A stretch of 64,000 nt of DNA from Kingdonia uniflora (Eukaryota > Streptophyta > Magnoliopsida > Ranunculales > Circaeasteraceae). Positions 21,701 to 34,300 of this stretch are shown piece by piece. The notes beneath the pieces are model-generated. The model made no database searches. It saw nothing but the letters and a program-made list of their open reading frames with translations, and was not told the origin of the DNA. The stretch covers positions 620,001 through 684,000 of the forward strand of contig JACGCM010000698.1 in NCBI GenBank assembly GCA_014058105.1. The letters run 5' to 3'. Position 1 is the first letter of the stretch; each line of letters begins with the position of its first letter. Position numbers and translations under genes: made by a program.

Positions 21701-21980
21701 GGGGCCTACCCCTCGATCTTACCCAAATCTAGTTGTTTCCAGTTTGAATTTCCTCCATTGCCTTCATCTGAAACTTACGCATTCAACACATGACTTCAAC
21801 AGACAACATTGCCACCTACTCTATGATTTGAGGAAGAACGTGGGTCAAGCTCAAACAGAAAAACCTGAACAAGTCAAAGACACCTATCTCTCACGAACTC
21901 AATACTTACTCAGTCAACTGCCACAAACCACATTGTTTGGAGAACGTGTTTAAGCATGATGAAGAACTACGGAGAAGGCC
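21701..21980 (+). repeat. Element A 3' LTR, second piece
   Basis: Aligns with 47010-47285 of D's 5' LTR: CCCCTCGATCTTACC against CCCACGATCTCGC, CCAGTTTGAATT against CCAGTATGAATT, and AACCACATTGTTTGG against AACCACATTATTCAA. It stops at CGGAGAAGGCC, where the CACTA element is inserted. The + ORF 21744-21953 is not supported as a gene. Confidence 0.75.
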
Positions 21981-22489
21981 CACTATTCTAATGACTATAT
22001 TTTTTAACAGTCCAAAGCCGTCGTTAAGCCTTTTTTGTGACGGTTTTTAACCGTCGCGATTCCCATCACTAGCGAGCCGTTGTTTATATATTTCAATAAA
22101 AAAGTCTTGCCGTAAAGATATAAAATTTGTGGCGGTCTCTCCTCGTCGATAATTTGCGTCAATTCAAAACCGTCGAAAACTTGCTTAAATAGAGTACCCC
22201 AAAATAGCTATTACGACGGCTTTGGTTGGTTGGAAATTTTGCTGTATATTTGCGGCTAATTCTCCTGGAAAGTCTATTTATGAAACAACTAAAATAAATT
22301 TGTCATATTCAATGTCCTTGATTTACGACAATTGCATTGTTTAAAACTGAATAGCATAAAAAGAAAATACCATATGAAAGAAAATAAATTCAATTTTATT
22401 ATAAAAATGATGAAGTACATGCAACATATTCATTCAAAATTTTATATATAGTTCCTCCAAATTGAACTTAAAATAATCGTTAGCAACAA

Positions 22490-24480
22490 CTACCCGTTAA
22501 ACCCTTCAGTCATGAGCTCTTTCTTCTTAACCTCATAAGCATCCACCTGTATGTTCTAAAAGGTATACATACATTAAATAGTAATCTAAGGAATTTTTCA
22601 CACACTAACGAAATGTTGAAACATGAATAAGATACACGTCCTTCTTACAATCATTTTGTAGAAGTCACTGTCAGCTTTCTTTCCTTTCCAAGTTCTACGC
22701 AGGCGCCCTTCTTTATATTTTTACATATCATTTAATTATTAGAAAATATAACTTTAAATGCCTTCCACTATGTATGAAAAAATGCAAGTTAACTGATGAA
22801 TACCTAAATTAAATTACGTATCTACATGCCTGGCTTGGACTCCATTTTCTCCATCAACACTTCATTTAGTTTTTCCCATAATGCATGAAATCATGGATCC
22901 TTAATTTTATTATCATCACAACAAGTACAACACCTCTATTTTTTTCACTTAAGCTATAAAGGTATGTGGAATCGGCCTAAACTAAAGTTTTATGTATTCC
23001 TTCACTTTTTTCTTCATCTCATGTATTCGTTTAGTTAACACTTGCTGTTAATTTATCAAAAAGCTAAACTCGTGAATGCCAAGAAACATACGATCAACGT
23101 GGTATACAAAATGTAACATATTATAAGAAAAATAGCACAAGCCTGATTTCTTATAGGCATTCTTTAAAATTCATCTCGTTCCTGTTGCAGCTTTTCAATC
23201 TTTACCTTAAAAGCTACTGCTACTTTAGCTTCATGATCATCAAAATCTATAGATTTTAGTTTCCATTTTATTATTCATATAGCAAAATCATTATATAAAA
23301 AAATTAGTATAAAAGTCAAACCTTTAGAGTGATTGTGGCCAATTCCCGATCTTTCGCTGTTAATTGTGCATCAAGACTCTCAACTTTTATTTCTATCCTC
23401 GACATGCCAGATACAAGTCTGTAACATGAACATCGATATCAGTTATTCTTGTGAACATATATATTTTAAGGTAATACAGTTCTTAGAGCAACAACGATCA
23501 TAAGTCACAGTAGATTTAGAAATTATACTTTAGAGTGTGATGAACACAATTACATGATCATTGCTTTGTATATTCTAGTGCTTTGATTACCAAAATTTCA
23601 GTCATGAAAATCACTACCTAATTTAGATTGATGTCAGGCAAATGCCTAACCGTTAGGTGCCTTCAGGAAACAATAGATCTTTGAAAAGTGCCCCTTAATG
23701 CATTTATACCGAAATAAACCTTGCTCCAATGGTACATTTCACAACGTTCAAAAGGATAATTTCGGCTCATATGGCTATCTACTTTAGACATTACAAGTGA
23801 AATGAATCTAATGCATAAATGGTTTTTCTCCACAATCTACTACTAAGAAATAGTTACGACGTGCTTGCCAACATTATCATGCAACACTCGTAAACTACCT
23901 AAACTAATCTTAATTAAGAGCGTTAAAATGTTTAAAGAAAATTAACCTCTGTCGTTCCCCATTTGAAGACTCCCTCAACTCAATATCTCTTTGTCTTTGT
24001 TGCACCAGCAAGTATACACAATTGCACGTTCGATCAATCGAAACCTAGTGACCTAAACACCAACAACAAAGTACAAAAGCATAAATAATAAATAACTACA
24101 TACATAATGGAGACCAGATAGATTCATATTTGAGCTTCAATGCATCCACCAACACTCACCAGATCATTAGAGAAAAGATCAAGAAATGCAAGGAATCCGA
24201 AGGTAATGATTATTTGTACATATTCATGAATATACATGAAAGAAAAAAGAAAAAAATTAACCAAAAGCATAATTTCACACAAGCATTCTAAGGATCTGAA
24301 CAGTATCATAAACTTAGAAGTATTGAAATTATGATTCTCTTCTACATTCTGACGTAGCTTATGTAGCTTACGTAGCTGATGTGGTTGTGGCGCTATGATG
24401 GCTTCTATTTTCTTGAAATAGCAGTGATTGAGATTATGATTGTCTTGGTGGTGGGTTAGAGAGTAGGAGAAAGAGGACAT
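22490..24480 (-). pseudogene. Possible coiled-coil remnant of a CACTA accessory protein
   Basis: Minus-strand fragments read GRLRRTWKGKKADSDFYKM (about 22650-22720), HALWEKLNEVLMEKMESK (about 22835-22885), EAKVAVAFKVKIEKLQQERDEF (about 23170-23250) and IEIKVESLDAQLTAKDRELATITL (about 23325-23405). The style and order resemble the plant En/Spm-type Ptta proteins (PF03004-like), whose C-terminus is coiled coil. There are many stops, and the exon structure is not resolved. The ORF 24124-24480 is unrecognised. Confidence 0.35.
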
Positions 24481-27480
24481 AAAACTTAAAAGTGGAGAAA
24501 GACCATATCATTTGTACTATAGAGAACAAATTTTTTCCACCATCAGGGCTCAGCTCAACTAGCAATTACAATGTAAGTATGCACACCTGATGTTCCACCA
24601 ATCATCTCCACATTGTTATCCATGTTTTTCTTATCCACGTTGTTACCAACACCTTTTATCGCTGAGTTGCACCCTGTTTGTCTACTTCCAAGCTACTTTC
24701 CTGCTCAAATAATTAAGACATCGCAACAATCAAATGACGATTAAACCAAAGAAGACTGCTACTAGGAACATGAAAAAGGACTATACACTGCAGCCGGTCA
24801 TTACTAATGGAAGCTTTAGATAGTTGATGGGATTGTAAATAATCCAAGTAAGATGTAAGCAACTTAGTCTCATACCTGTCAAATCATTAATTGCACTTTA
24901 AGCATCAAATGAGAAAGACAAAAAAGGAAATCATGATATGGCACCAAACCAATCCTAGCAAGAAACACAATATATCATTAAAACCAGTAAATGGGTATTG
25001 CAATCACCTGTTGATTCCTAAAAGAAACAAAACCAAACCCTCATGAATGGCCAGTCTTCTTATCTCACATAACCCTTGCATCTCTGCATCATATTAACAT
25101 GACAATGGTCTCAATTTTCTGTCCATTAGAATCATATAGTAGGTTTTATTTGATCAATGATATATCAAGTACAAAAGACAGTTAAAAGGAGCTTAAGACC
25201 AGCTAGAATAAACAAAGAATCATGCAAAGAAGGTACCATTCTTCATCCTTCTTTCAATTTTTACGACCAGGACATTTTAAGTTTAAACAAAGATTGGTGC
25301 AGCCCCTTAACATGATAGTTGTTATCTTTGTTTTCTTGTAACCTCTAGATCTGCCTGGAAATCAAGCTAAATGTAAAACAGGAGTATAATTAAAATCACT
25401 TACAAGCTCGAATAGTTTTACGTCTTCCCTGGATCTACAAGTCTAATCAAAATCTAATTAAAATCAATAGTCAGAGCTCATATTTGATTACAAATTCATT
25501 CCTATGATCTAGCTTCCTGGGCACCCATCACTGACATTTGCTGTTTTCTTAGGATGTTTATTACATACCCAAACATGCAACAACTATGGACAGTGTACCT
25601 CTCACATAACTACATTTTATGCCCTTCATTATGCCTTGTTGCCGTATCTTGCATTGCATTATGGACAACTTAATACATTAAAACAACAATAATAGTTTTG
25701 TTTGTTTGTTTTTGCATCATCAATCTCGTACATGTCTCTTAGATGTGTTTTTTGGAATATTTACAGATAGTTTAGTGATAAATGAGAGATGAATGAACAA
25801 ATAGGGGCAATATTAGCTATTAAGGTATAGGAGTTGTAAACAGTGATAAATGACCAATTCCCCTAGTAGCATTCAAGTTACCACTGCCCTTTAACTCGGG
25901 ATAACCTACCCAAAAGTGGAGAATAGATAAATGAAGTTTTGCTGAAATTAGACAAAATTTTCAAACAAACCAGGCCTGACAATATTTCTTATGACACTAG
26001 TGGCAACTTCCAGGGCATAATATATCAGCAATCCACTACCAGAGCTCATAGTAACCGCTCGAGCTAAAACCATATAAGTAATCGATTAACTTTCCTTATT
26101 CTGAATTAAAATCATTTTGCAGATTGCAGGAGTTTCACCTACAAGGTCTATATATAGTTAGGCATGACTTATTTTTAATGTACCAGTGGCGCTCTCACTG
26201 CAGGCTAATTATGTAATATCATCGTGATGCTCTCATGGTGACCATACTGGATATTTGTTAAGTGGGTTGAAGTGAACTACAGAAGTTGGCATCAATCGCA
26301 TAATTTGGAATCTATACTGGTTGTGTTTACAAAGAAGGACCTCTTCCCAGAGGAAATCTTGGTCTGTTTCCAAAGAAGAATTTCTAGCTACTTGACTAAG
26401 AAATTCTAGGCTACTTGACTAAGAAGGTTTCTTACGTCAGTATATTGACCTTGGTTTGCAAACCCATCAAGAAGAATATTAAACGTCGCTCGAGTCCCTT
26501 CGATACATGACCATAACCATAGAGTTACTATCAATACTACCAGCAGGGATAATAACTATTTTGTGATATCCATTATTTTTCAGCAATTCTATTAAGTTTT
26601 TATAAGATTTGGTCTGGAGATTTTAATCATGGAAACAACAATTATATACAGAAAAAGAGAAAGAGAAGTCAAGTAAATCATAATTATCATATAGTAATTA
26701 CATTAAATCAAACACACTAATAACCAATATTAAAATCATTAAGTAATTGCAAGTATAAATAAATTAAGCATACCAATTTTAGACCTGAGATTTTACAGCA
26801 ACTTTTGAAATAAATATCGATGAATAAAAAATTAAGGTTGAATCAAGAAACAAAATCAAAAACAAAGTTTAGAACTTTTACATCAATTTCACAAGCCTAT
26901 GAATCTAAAATAGAAAATCAAAAACCAATGAATCAAACTCAAAAATATTATACTGCAATTACATATCAGAGAATAGTATTAAAAAATAAAAGAACTCAAA
27001 TTTCAGAGTTATAGAATAGGATTAAAAAACCTAACGACTCAAATTTCAGATTATAGAATAAGATTAAAGTTCAGATTATAGAATAGAATAGGATTGCAGA
27101 ATAGAATTAATGTTCAGAGTCATACTCAAATTTTTCACCGGGTTGGCGGCTTCTTAAGTTTAAAAACCTAACAAGTAAGAAGGGTCACAAATTATGGAGA
27201 GGGTTTTATTCATCTTGGAAGTTGATGAGCATAAAATCAGAGAAAATCATGATCTTTAAATTTTAAAGGGAAATTAGAAGATTTTTAGATGGGGAGATGG
27301 CGGGATAAAGAGAAACCCTAAAACTTAGTGTTAGAGAGAGGGAAAATGGCAGGTGGAATTAAGAGATTGAGCTCTATGTCTATCTATGCAAGAAAAACGA
27401 CCCTATTTTGACACTTTTGGCCGTCCCAATTATGTGACTTAAAAAATCAGTCGCAATTTCAGTCAAAAATTTCTTAAATT
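24481..27480. other. AT-rich interior of the CACTA element
   Basis: Three kilobases without recognisable coding sequence. The only ORF above 60 codons (26820-27014) is Lys/Gln-rich and low-complexity. It may contain degraded introns of the transposon genes, but I see nothing specific. Confidence 0.4.
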
Positions 27481-27489
27481 TGCATAGTG

Positions 27490-27806
27490 GCCTATATAAA
27501 GAAAAAGTTCTAGAAGAGACATGGACCAGAAAAATACACGAGAAGTTTCCAAGAAAACTACATTTTCTTGATTCAGAAAATATCTAAAACTTTTATTCAC
27601 AAGATTCAACTATTTATAAGTTAAGAGATCACTTGTATTAATAAATCAGCCTCAAGCAATAAAAGTTACTACTACAAAAATCCTCAAATTGAGGTTGTGG
27701 TTTTTTTACCTATTCAGAGGTTTTCCACGATAAATCACCTATGTTATTTCTTATTTTAGTTTTTGTCACATGAACAATAGTATAAGAGCAAATTCGAAGC
27801 CATCTC
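27490..27806 (+). repeat. Element A 3' LTR, third piece
   Basis: After the CACTA target duplication the LTR continues from the TATA box: CTATATAAAG, AGAAGAGACATGGACCAG and CTATTCAGAGGTTTT match 47283-47470 in D. It ends in ATCTC, the left copy of E's target duplication. Confidence 0.8.
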
Positions 27807-28519
27807 TGTAGGGGCCTAACATCTTTTCAAAGGGAAGTTGGCTCTTACAACACTTGGTTGATGTTTTAACAAAGGATAACAAGTAAATGACCTAAAGTGT
27901 GAATAAACTAGAGATAAATAGTTGCATAGAGGCTCGAATGTGACACTCTATGACCCCTAATAAGAATTTTTAAGAAGTATTCTATTACTGATGAGTAATT
28001 CAAAGGTTCGTAAGTTCGGCTTTACAGGGTGGTCGAAGGTAAACTGCAGGAGGGCTGGAAATAATTTTTTTAACCCCTCATTGGCTTCCCATCTCTCCTA
28101 TTTATTGAACCATAGGAAGCAGATTATATGATTACAGTCAGGATATCCCGACAGGGTATGGGCGTCGAACATGTTTGTACTGTCACTATGACAGCTATTG
28201 GAGGTGTCTCTACACTCAAGTGCTGTATCGCAGTGGCTGGGCCTGTCACTATAGCTATAAGTACCAATAATTGTGCTAGCTCGTCTGGTGAGCTGGCTGC
28301 CTATCCCATCATATTTCGGCCGTGTGTAGCTACGGTCGAAGGGCTTCTTCTGCGATGTGTTAATCCATCCTCAAGGCTTGTCTGGAGTCGAAGCTTCTTC
28401 TTCAGGAGATCCCTGGAAGGCTTCTTTTGGGGGTTGAATAAACTTCAATATATTCGAGTTGGTTGCAAAGTAGACTTCGAGTGCTTGCGGGGTTCGAAGG
28501 CTGCGAGTAGGCTACTGCA
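27807..28519 (-). repeat. 3' LTR of element E
   Basis: In minus orientation TGCAGTAGCC to GGCCCCTACA. The TATA region is the complement of CCTATTTATTGAACC near 28100. Matches 44301-45031 and both B LTRs. The + ORF 28128-28556 lies inside the LTR and is not a gene. Confidence 0.9.
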
Positions 28520-28532
28520 TTCAGCCCCTCTC
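28520..28532 (-). promoter_or_regulatory. Polypurine tract of element E
   Basis: On the minus strand GAGAGGGGCTGAA immediately precedes the LTR start. Corresponds to 14458-14471 in B. Confidence 0.7.
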
Positions 28533-28771
28533 AGCGAGGGTCTCGAAGCCAGGTGAAGAGGCGTTCACTAGGAAAACTGTTTGGTCTTGGAATCTAAGCG
28601 GTTTGACTGTTGGTTTTCGGGTAAGTAATAAAATAGAGTAATTAAGAGGTAAAGGTGATTATAGGATAATAAATGAAGTGAAAGCTATAAGTATGGGTTA
28701 TTGAGTCAGGATATTGAGTAACTTACTTTTTTCCATTCTTCTCTTTTTTCTTTGCAAATTTTGAAATCTTC

Positions 28772-29109
28772 ATGGATACCATGCCCAATACACGATATCA
28801 AAAGTGGATGGGGTTCGCCCGGGACCGTCGCGTAGGGCTGTAGACTGGTGAGCTTCATATAAAATTCTTTGAGCATCACGATCTGGACTGGGATATGCTT
28901 GAGTTGGTGGAGGTAGAAGCTAAAAATCCATCAATGGGGAGCCTTACGCCTATCTTTGGGATCGTCTTAATTATGATTTTACTACTGCAGAGAAATGCTA
29001 TCATTTTTTGTCGACGCTGGCCGAATGTCTTGTTTGTGCAGAGGAGAAGATGAAGGAACAGAGCGCAGTGAGTGGAGCTGGACCTTCTGGAGATAGGGCT
29101 ACTGTTTGA
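28772..29109 (+). pseudogene. Small antisense ORF 3 of element E
   Basis: ATG at 28772, TGA at 29107-29109. Counterpart of 14221-13882 in B. Frame 1 gives PNTRYQKWMGFARDRRVG, a stop, then ELHIKFFEHHDLDWDML. A one-base shift near 28930 leads into INGEPYAYLWDRLNYDFT and LAECLVCAEEKMKEQ, ending GPSGDRATV. The match to B covers the whole length with the same start and end. Product unknown. The minus-strand ORF 28876-29181 is a shadow. Confidence 0.55.
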
Positions 29110-29624
29110 TGTGTTAAACATTTGTACCTTTGTAATTTCTGGGTTTTTTTTTTCTTTTTTTGTTTGGGGTAGTACTGGCAATGTAATCTGTCATGTCAAT
29201 CGGGTAATTGAATGGAAACATTATTTCCAGAAACCTTGTGTTACAGTGTCTATTTGATAATGTTGACGAATAGTCTCATAGGCGCACTTAGCACATGCAT
29301 GTCATCGAATTGTTAATGGTATCAAAGTATATAATGGTATGACCGAAGATTATGATATGATCAAAGTATAATGATATGATCGAAGGTTATGATATGATCG
29401 AGGTATAATGATATTATCGAAGATTATGATATGATCGAAGTATAATGATGGTCGAATGTTCGATGTTGGAGGTTTTCTTGACTATGTGTCCTCGGGAATA
29501 AGGTACAGATGAATTGGTTACGTCAAGGAAGTTGGAGAGGTTGGTTGTTGAGTTTTCAAGGTCGGGAATTAAAGATCACAATTAATGCGGCTGGGGAAGA
29601 GGGAAAGTTAGAATTTGTTCTCCA
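29110..29624. other. Element E spacer with an 18-19-bp minisatellite
   Basis: Mostly non-coding. 29352-29449 contains about five units of ATGATATGATCGAAGTATA and ATGATATGATCGAAGGTT variants, carrying the TCGAAGTA core seen upstream of the antisense promoters. It ends at the LINE target duplication (29625-29642). Confidence 0.6.
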
Positions 29625-29935
29625 GGTGTAAGAGGAACCACGAGGGATAATATTGACTAGAGTGGGTTAAACATTCACAAAAAAGAATTATCCAGGCTTG
29701 AAAGTTAGCGGAGCACCTTCCTTTGTTTGTTCCGACTCAATAAGAAAAGAAATGAGAGTCGTCTCTCTTCTTGAAACCCTAACCATAGCCATTCCTTGCT
29801 AGGGTTTCTTCTTTTCTCTTGTTTTGGAAATTAAATCTTCTATTTAATTCCCCTCCTTTATGGTTGTTTCATTCTTCTTTTGTTTTCGTTTTATCATTTT
29901 TTTACCATATCTCTCCACCTTGCTTATCCCTTTCG

Positions 29936-31330
29936 ATGGCTTTGAGCTCCTCTTTGAGCAATCATGCAATCCCTCCAACAGTCACCACCGATCAGCCTCT
30001 CTCCCTACCGGCTGGCTCTTCTATACCTTTGCTGTTACCACCTGTGCAAGTCGACTCTATTTTGGCTGTCACTACACAACCCTCTTTTGCTAGTGTTGCC
30101 TCGAAAGCGTTAAAACCCGCGTTTGAGGAGTTCAAACCTGACACTTGGATATCATCAAAAGATGGGATGCCCGTGATATCGTTTTCACCCTCAGATCAGA
30201 CTAAAGCAGCAGTTGTTTTCTACACAACACTCATTATGAGTTTTCTGGCCGGAAAACCCCAATTTGATGTCATTAAAAAGAGCATCGTGTCCAATTGGGG
30301 TCTCCTTGAAGTTCCTAAGGTCGCAGTGCTTGATTTTAAGCACATTTATGTGCGAATGACATCTGAAATAGATGTCACAAGAGCGCTCTCTAGAGAGTCG
30401 AGACAAATCAAAGGTTTCTTCTTCAAGTTGGCTTGCTGGACGATTGATTTTGATCGAAAGAAAGACTCGCCGATTGCTATGGTTTGGGTTCAGTTCCCAG
30501 GTCTTAAGCTATATTTTCAAAACAATGCGATAGTCAAGGAACTGGCTGGCCTCATTGGTAAATACCTTATGACGGATACAACAACACTAAGCCTGAGTCG
30601 ACCTTGTACTGCAAGGGTTTGTGTCGAGGTTAATCTCACGAAAGAACTTTCGGTGAAAGTGGGGCTAGCTCTCACAAAATCCTTCATCTTGGAACAATCA
30701 GTGATATATGAACGGCTGCCTATGTTATGTTTGCACTGCTGCCTGCAAGGCCATAACAAATCAAATTTCTTGAAGACCAATTCGATTGTTCTAACAGATT
30801 AAAGGGACGAGGTTCGCAAGGGCAAAACATCCATGGGAAGATCAGCGCCTGCTAATGGTGGGGAGAACATCAACATACCAAAACAAACAGTAAATGGAAG
30901 TACCACAAAACTGAATAGCGATGTACCTGAGTTGGGTGTTACTGATAACAGCAACGAGCCACTCTCTGAAGAGGAACAACTGCTACATACAGTTTAACTG
31001 CAACCACAACCTACCTCTACGCAAACTACGACCAAAAGTACACATGCTATAGAGAAGGTGCAAATGTTAGAAACATCAATGAACAACTTCACTGCTGGCA
31101 GTCCAAATGAAGTAACCAAGCTCAAGAATGTGGATGTTGACAGCCTTGTGTCTGGCGGCGAGCTTGTAGGAGGCTATGACAATGAGTTTGAACGTGGTTT
31201 TCACTCTGTTATAGATGGGACAATTGACAGGGATTGGACTCTGATGAAGAATGTAAGATCAAGGCAGCAGTGGATGCCTCTGAGCATGATCGCAAGGAGC
31301 AAGAGTGCTCGACAGCCCCCAAACTTGTTC
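29936..31330 (+). pseudogene. LINE ORF1 (DUF4283 RNA-binding protein with zinc knuckle), broken
   Basis: ATG at 29936 opens MALSSSLSNHAIPP; an upstream in-frame ATG at 29819 lies in the leader and is less likely. The open part to 30802 includes FEEFKPDTWISSK, FLAGKPQFDVIKKSI and MVWVQFPGLKLYFQ, characteristic of the DUF4283 domain of plant L1 ORF1 proteins. A CCHC-like CLHCCLQGHNKSNF motif ends it, with the last Cys replaced by Phe. After the stop, low-complexity coding-like sequence continues in other frames (31058-31339) to the start of ORF2. It would bind LINE RNA. The minus-strand ORFs 30191-30406 and 30517-30780 are shadows. Confidence 0.75.
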
Positions 31331-31334
31331 TATT

Positions 31335-34300
31335 ATTGATAGACCGCTACTCGTTTGGAGTTGCAGGGGCATTGGCAACGCTAAGACAATAAATCATCTC
31401 AAAAGGCTCATACATCAACACAAAATTACGATTGTGGTACTCTTAGAACCTCTATTAGATGTCTCGCATATTGGTAACATATGTAGATAAATAAAGTGCA
31501 ATTCTTTTCTGTCCAATCAAAACAAGAACGGCAAAATTTTGATTTTCTGGGATCAAGATTATTATGTGACTTTTATATCTTCTACAAATCAGTATATCAA
31601 CTACAAGATCACACTAAACAACAACTGGAGTGCACTTGTAGCTCTAGTTTTTGCTAAGTACATGAGCACAGAATGATAATCTCTTTGGGATGACGTTTGT
31701 CTATTAGCCTAGACCATTGCAACACCTTGGTGTATGTTAGGGGACTTTAACACTATCCGGTACGAATCTGAAAGACTCGGTGGTCGGAGAATACGCCACA
31801 GAGAGGTACAAAATTTGAAGATATGATACAAGCGGCGGGGTTAATGGATACTGGGTTTTTAGGTTCAGCGTATACGTTGTACAACAATCATCAAGGCAGA
31901 TCACGACACTGGGCCAGACTGGACAGAACACTCATCAATGTGGCGTTCATAACTGAGTTTCCAGTACATAAAATTCACCATCTTACACAGGTTTGTTCAT
32001 ATCATGCACCACTTTTACTATCGTTTACGAGAAATATTTATCAAGGCCCATGACAATTAAAATTTATAAAAATGTCGACGACCCACACCACGTTCATCAA
32101 GCTCGTCAAAGATACTAGGCCATCGGGTGTGTTTGGAAGCTATTTCTCTTCTTTTGCGTACAAGATGAAATTGGTAAAGACAACATTACAGGAATGGAAT
32201 GCAACAATTTTTAGAAATGTCACCGAAAACATCAAGCTGCTTGGAGACAAAATTACAGAGCTGGACTTCCAAATACATTGTGGATGGGACGAACAGGTTA
32301 GCGCCGAACTTAGCAATGGGCAGAGAAAACACGCAGATATGTTACATAAAAAGGAGATATTTTGGAGAGAACAGTCCAGAGTAAAATTAATTCAGGCTGG
32401 GGATGAAAATACCCAATTCTTTCACACAGTCACTCTGATCAACCATAAAAAATCTTTTCTTTCAAATTTAATAATGCCTGATGGCACCCACACCCAAGGC
32501 ACTGGGATGATCCCCGAAGTAGCTATTGCATACTACAAGGAAGTGTTTACTGCATCCCCAACTAAAACCGAACAAGAACTACTCAACTGCATCCAAACTG
32601 TTATTACAAAAGACGAGAGTAGCGGTATTACGGCCACACCAACTTTGGAAGAGTTAAAAGCTAGTACTTTTAGTATACCTATTGACAACGCACCCGGAAG
32701 TTACAGTTTCTCCACTACATTTTTCACTACATGTTGGGATATCATCATAGACGACTTACATGGAGCTGCTAAAGAATTTTTCAATGGAGCACCTCCTTCC
32801 TGACCTTTATCCCAAAATTTATGACGCTTACAGCATTGGGCGACTTTCGGCCAATCAGTTTATGTTCAGTGGTTTATAAGATTTTCTCTAAAATAATTGC
32901 TACCCGATTGAGCTCACTGCAGTACAAGATAATCTTAGGTAATCAGGGAACATATTTACAAGGTAAGGACATCAGCGATACTATCACCCTCACCCAAGAA
33001 TTGGTGGGGGATTTACATAGAAAAACTTGGGGTAATTTCGTTATGATAAAGGTGGACATGGCCAAGGCGTATGACCAGCTGGACTGGAGATTCCTCAGGA
33101 GGGTTCTTGGCGAATTTGGCTCTAGCAGTACCTGCCAAAACCTCTTTTCACAATGTTTTGAAACCCCATGGTTTTCGGTGGTGTTTTAGGGAGTATTTAA
33201 AAGATTTTTCAAGTCGACTAGAGGCTTACGGCAAGGAGTCCCCACTCACCTTTACTATTTATCATTACAAAAGAAGTACTCTCTAAATGAGATGTTTCGA
33301 AGACGGGAAAATTGGATACTTTCAATCATTTAGGGGTTATTTGCCGATCACACATCTGCTGTACCTGGAAGACTTTCTTGTATTTCTTAATAGATGTCAA
33401 TCCTCTTTCCTAGGGCTGCTGAAGTTTATGAAAAGATATGAAACATTCTCTGGGCAATTGTCAATAATGCGAAAAGTGGTGTCTATATGCATCATAATAC
33501 GACAACAGCTCGGAAGCAACTCATACAAACCAAGAGTGGTTTTTAGCACAAGATATTTCCAATGATATATTTGGGAGTGCCTATCAGCTATGGAAAGGTT
33601 CAACATTCTCATTTTGAGACACTCCTCACGAAAATACAACAGCGAATAGAAGGATGGCACGGTAAGCTCCTATCTCAGGGGGGAAACTTATTCTGATTAA
33701 CCACCTTTTGAATTCCATGCCTATACCCCTCCTCGCATGCATCAACGTCCCAAAATTGGTTCTTCGAAAACTTGAAAGAATGTTCTCAAATTTCTTCTGG
33801 GGACTGTTTGAGGGTAGAAACAAATGACACTGGGTATCATGGGATGACATATGTCAACCAAAAGCAGATGGCAGACTCTGCATCCGAAAACTAGACGACA
33901 TCAAACATAGTTTTCAACTAAAAAAATGTTGGAATGTGGTATATACCGACACTCTATGGACTCGCTTTCTGAAAATAAAATACCTCATACAAGACAACTT
34001 TTCTCAGCTTTGATCAAACACCACTTCTACGTGGAAAATTATTCGCAACTTGATAACAACAGTTAAAGACAATACAGTTTGGAGTTTAGGAACAGGTAAT
34101 TACAACTTCGGGTTAGACGGCAGGACAGGGGAGGGTAACCTTGTTAATCTGCTAAACATCAACTGTACACAAACTATCGTGGCAAAAGATATTATCGTGA
34201 ACGGAATGAACTGGAACTGGCACCGACTACAACAAGAACTGCCTGTGCATTGGAAGACCACACTCGCCAACATGTTTTTTATCAATGAAGGCCACGACAA

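Larger units (their letters stand above)
21981..27489. mobile_element. CACTA (EnSpm/CMC) DNA transposon, probably non-autonomous
   Basis: Begins CACTATTCTAAT and ends ATTTGCATAGTG. The two ends are about 19/30 identical as inverted repeats without gaps. Flanked by the 3-bp duplication GCC (21978-21980 and 27490-27492), as expected of this superfamily. Subterminal repeats built on GACGG and CCGTCG (for example TGTGACGGTTTTTAACCGTCG near 22035 and GGGACGGCC near 27412 on the minus strand) are typical. Removing the element and one GCC restores GGAGAAGGCCTATATAAAG, matching GGAGAAGCTTATATAAGG in D's LTR at 47272-47290. No DDE transposase recognised. Confidence 0.88.

Noticed and set aside
21981..27489. 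Autonomous CACTA transposase gene
   Set aside because: No DDE transposase motifs or long ORFs found; only coiled-coil-like fragments on the minus strand.
28128..28556. 142-codon + ORF with Cys-rich start
   Set aside because: Lies almost wholly inside E's LTR on the non-coding strand; the same region in the other LTR is also read this way.
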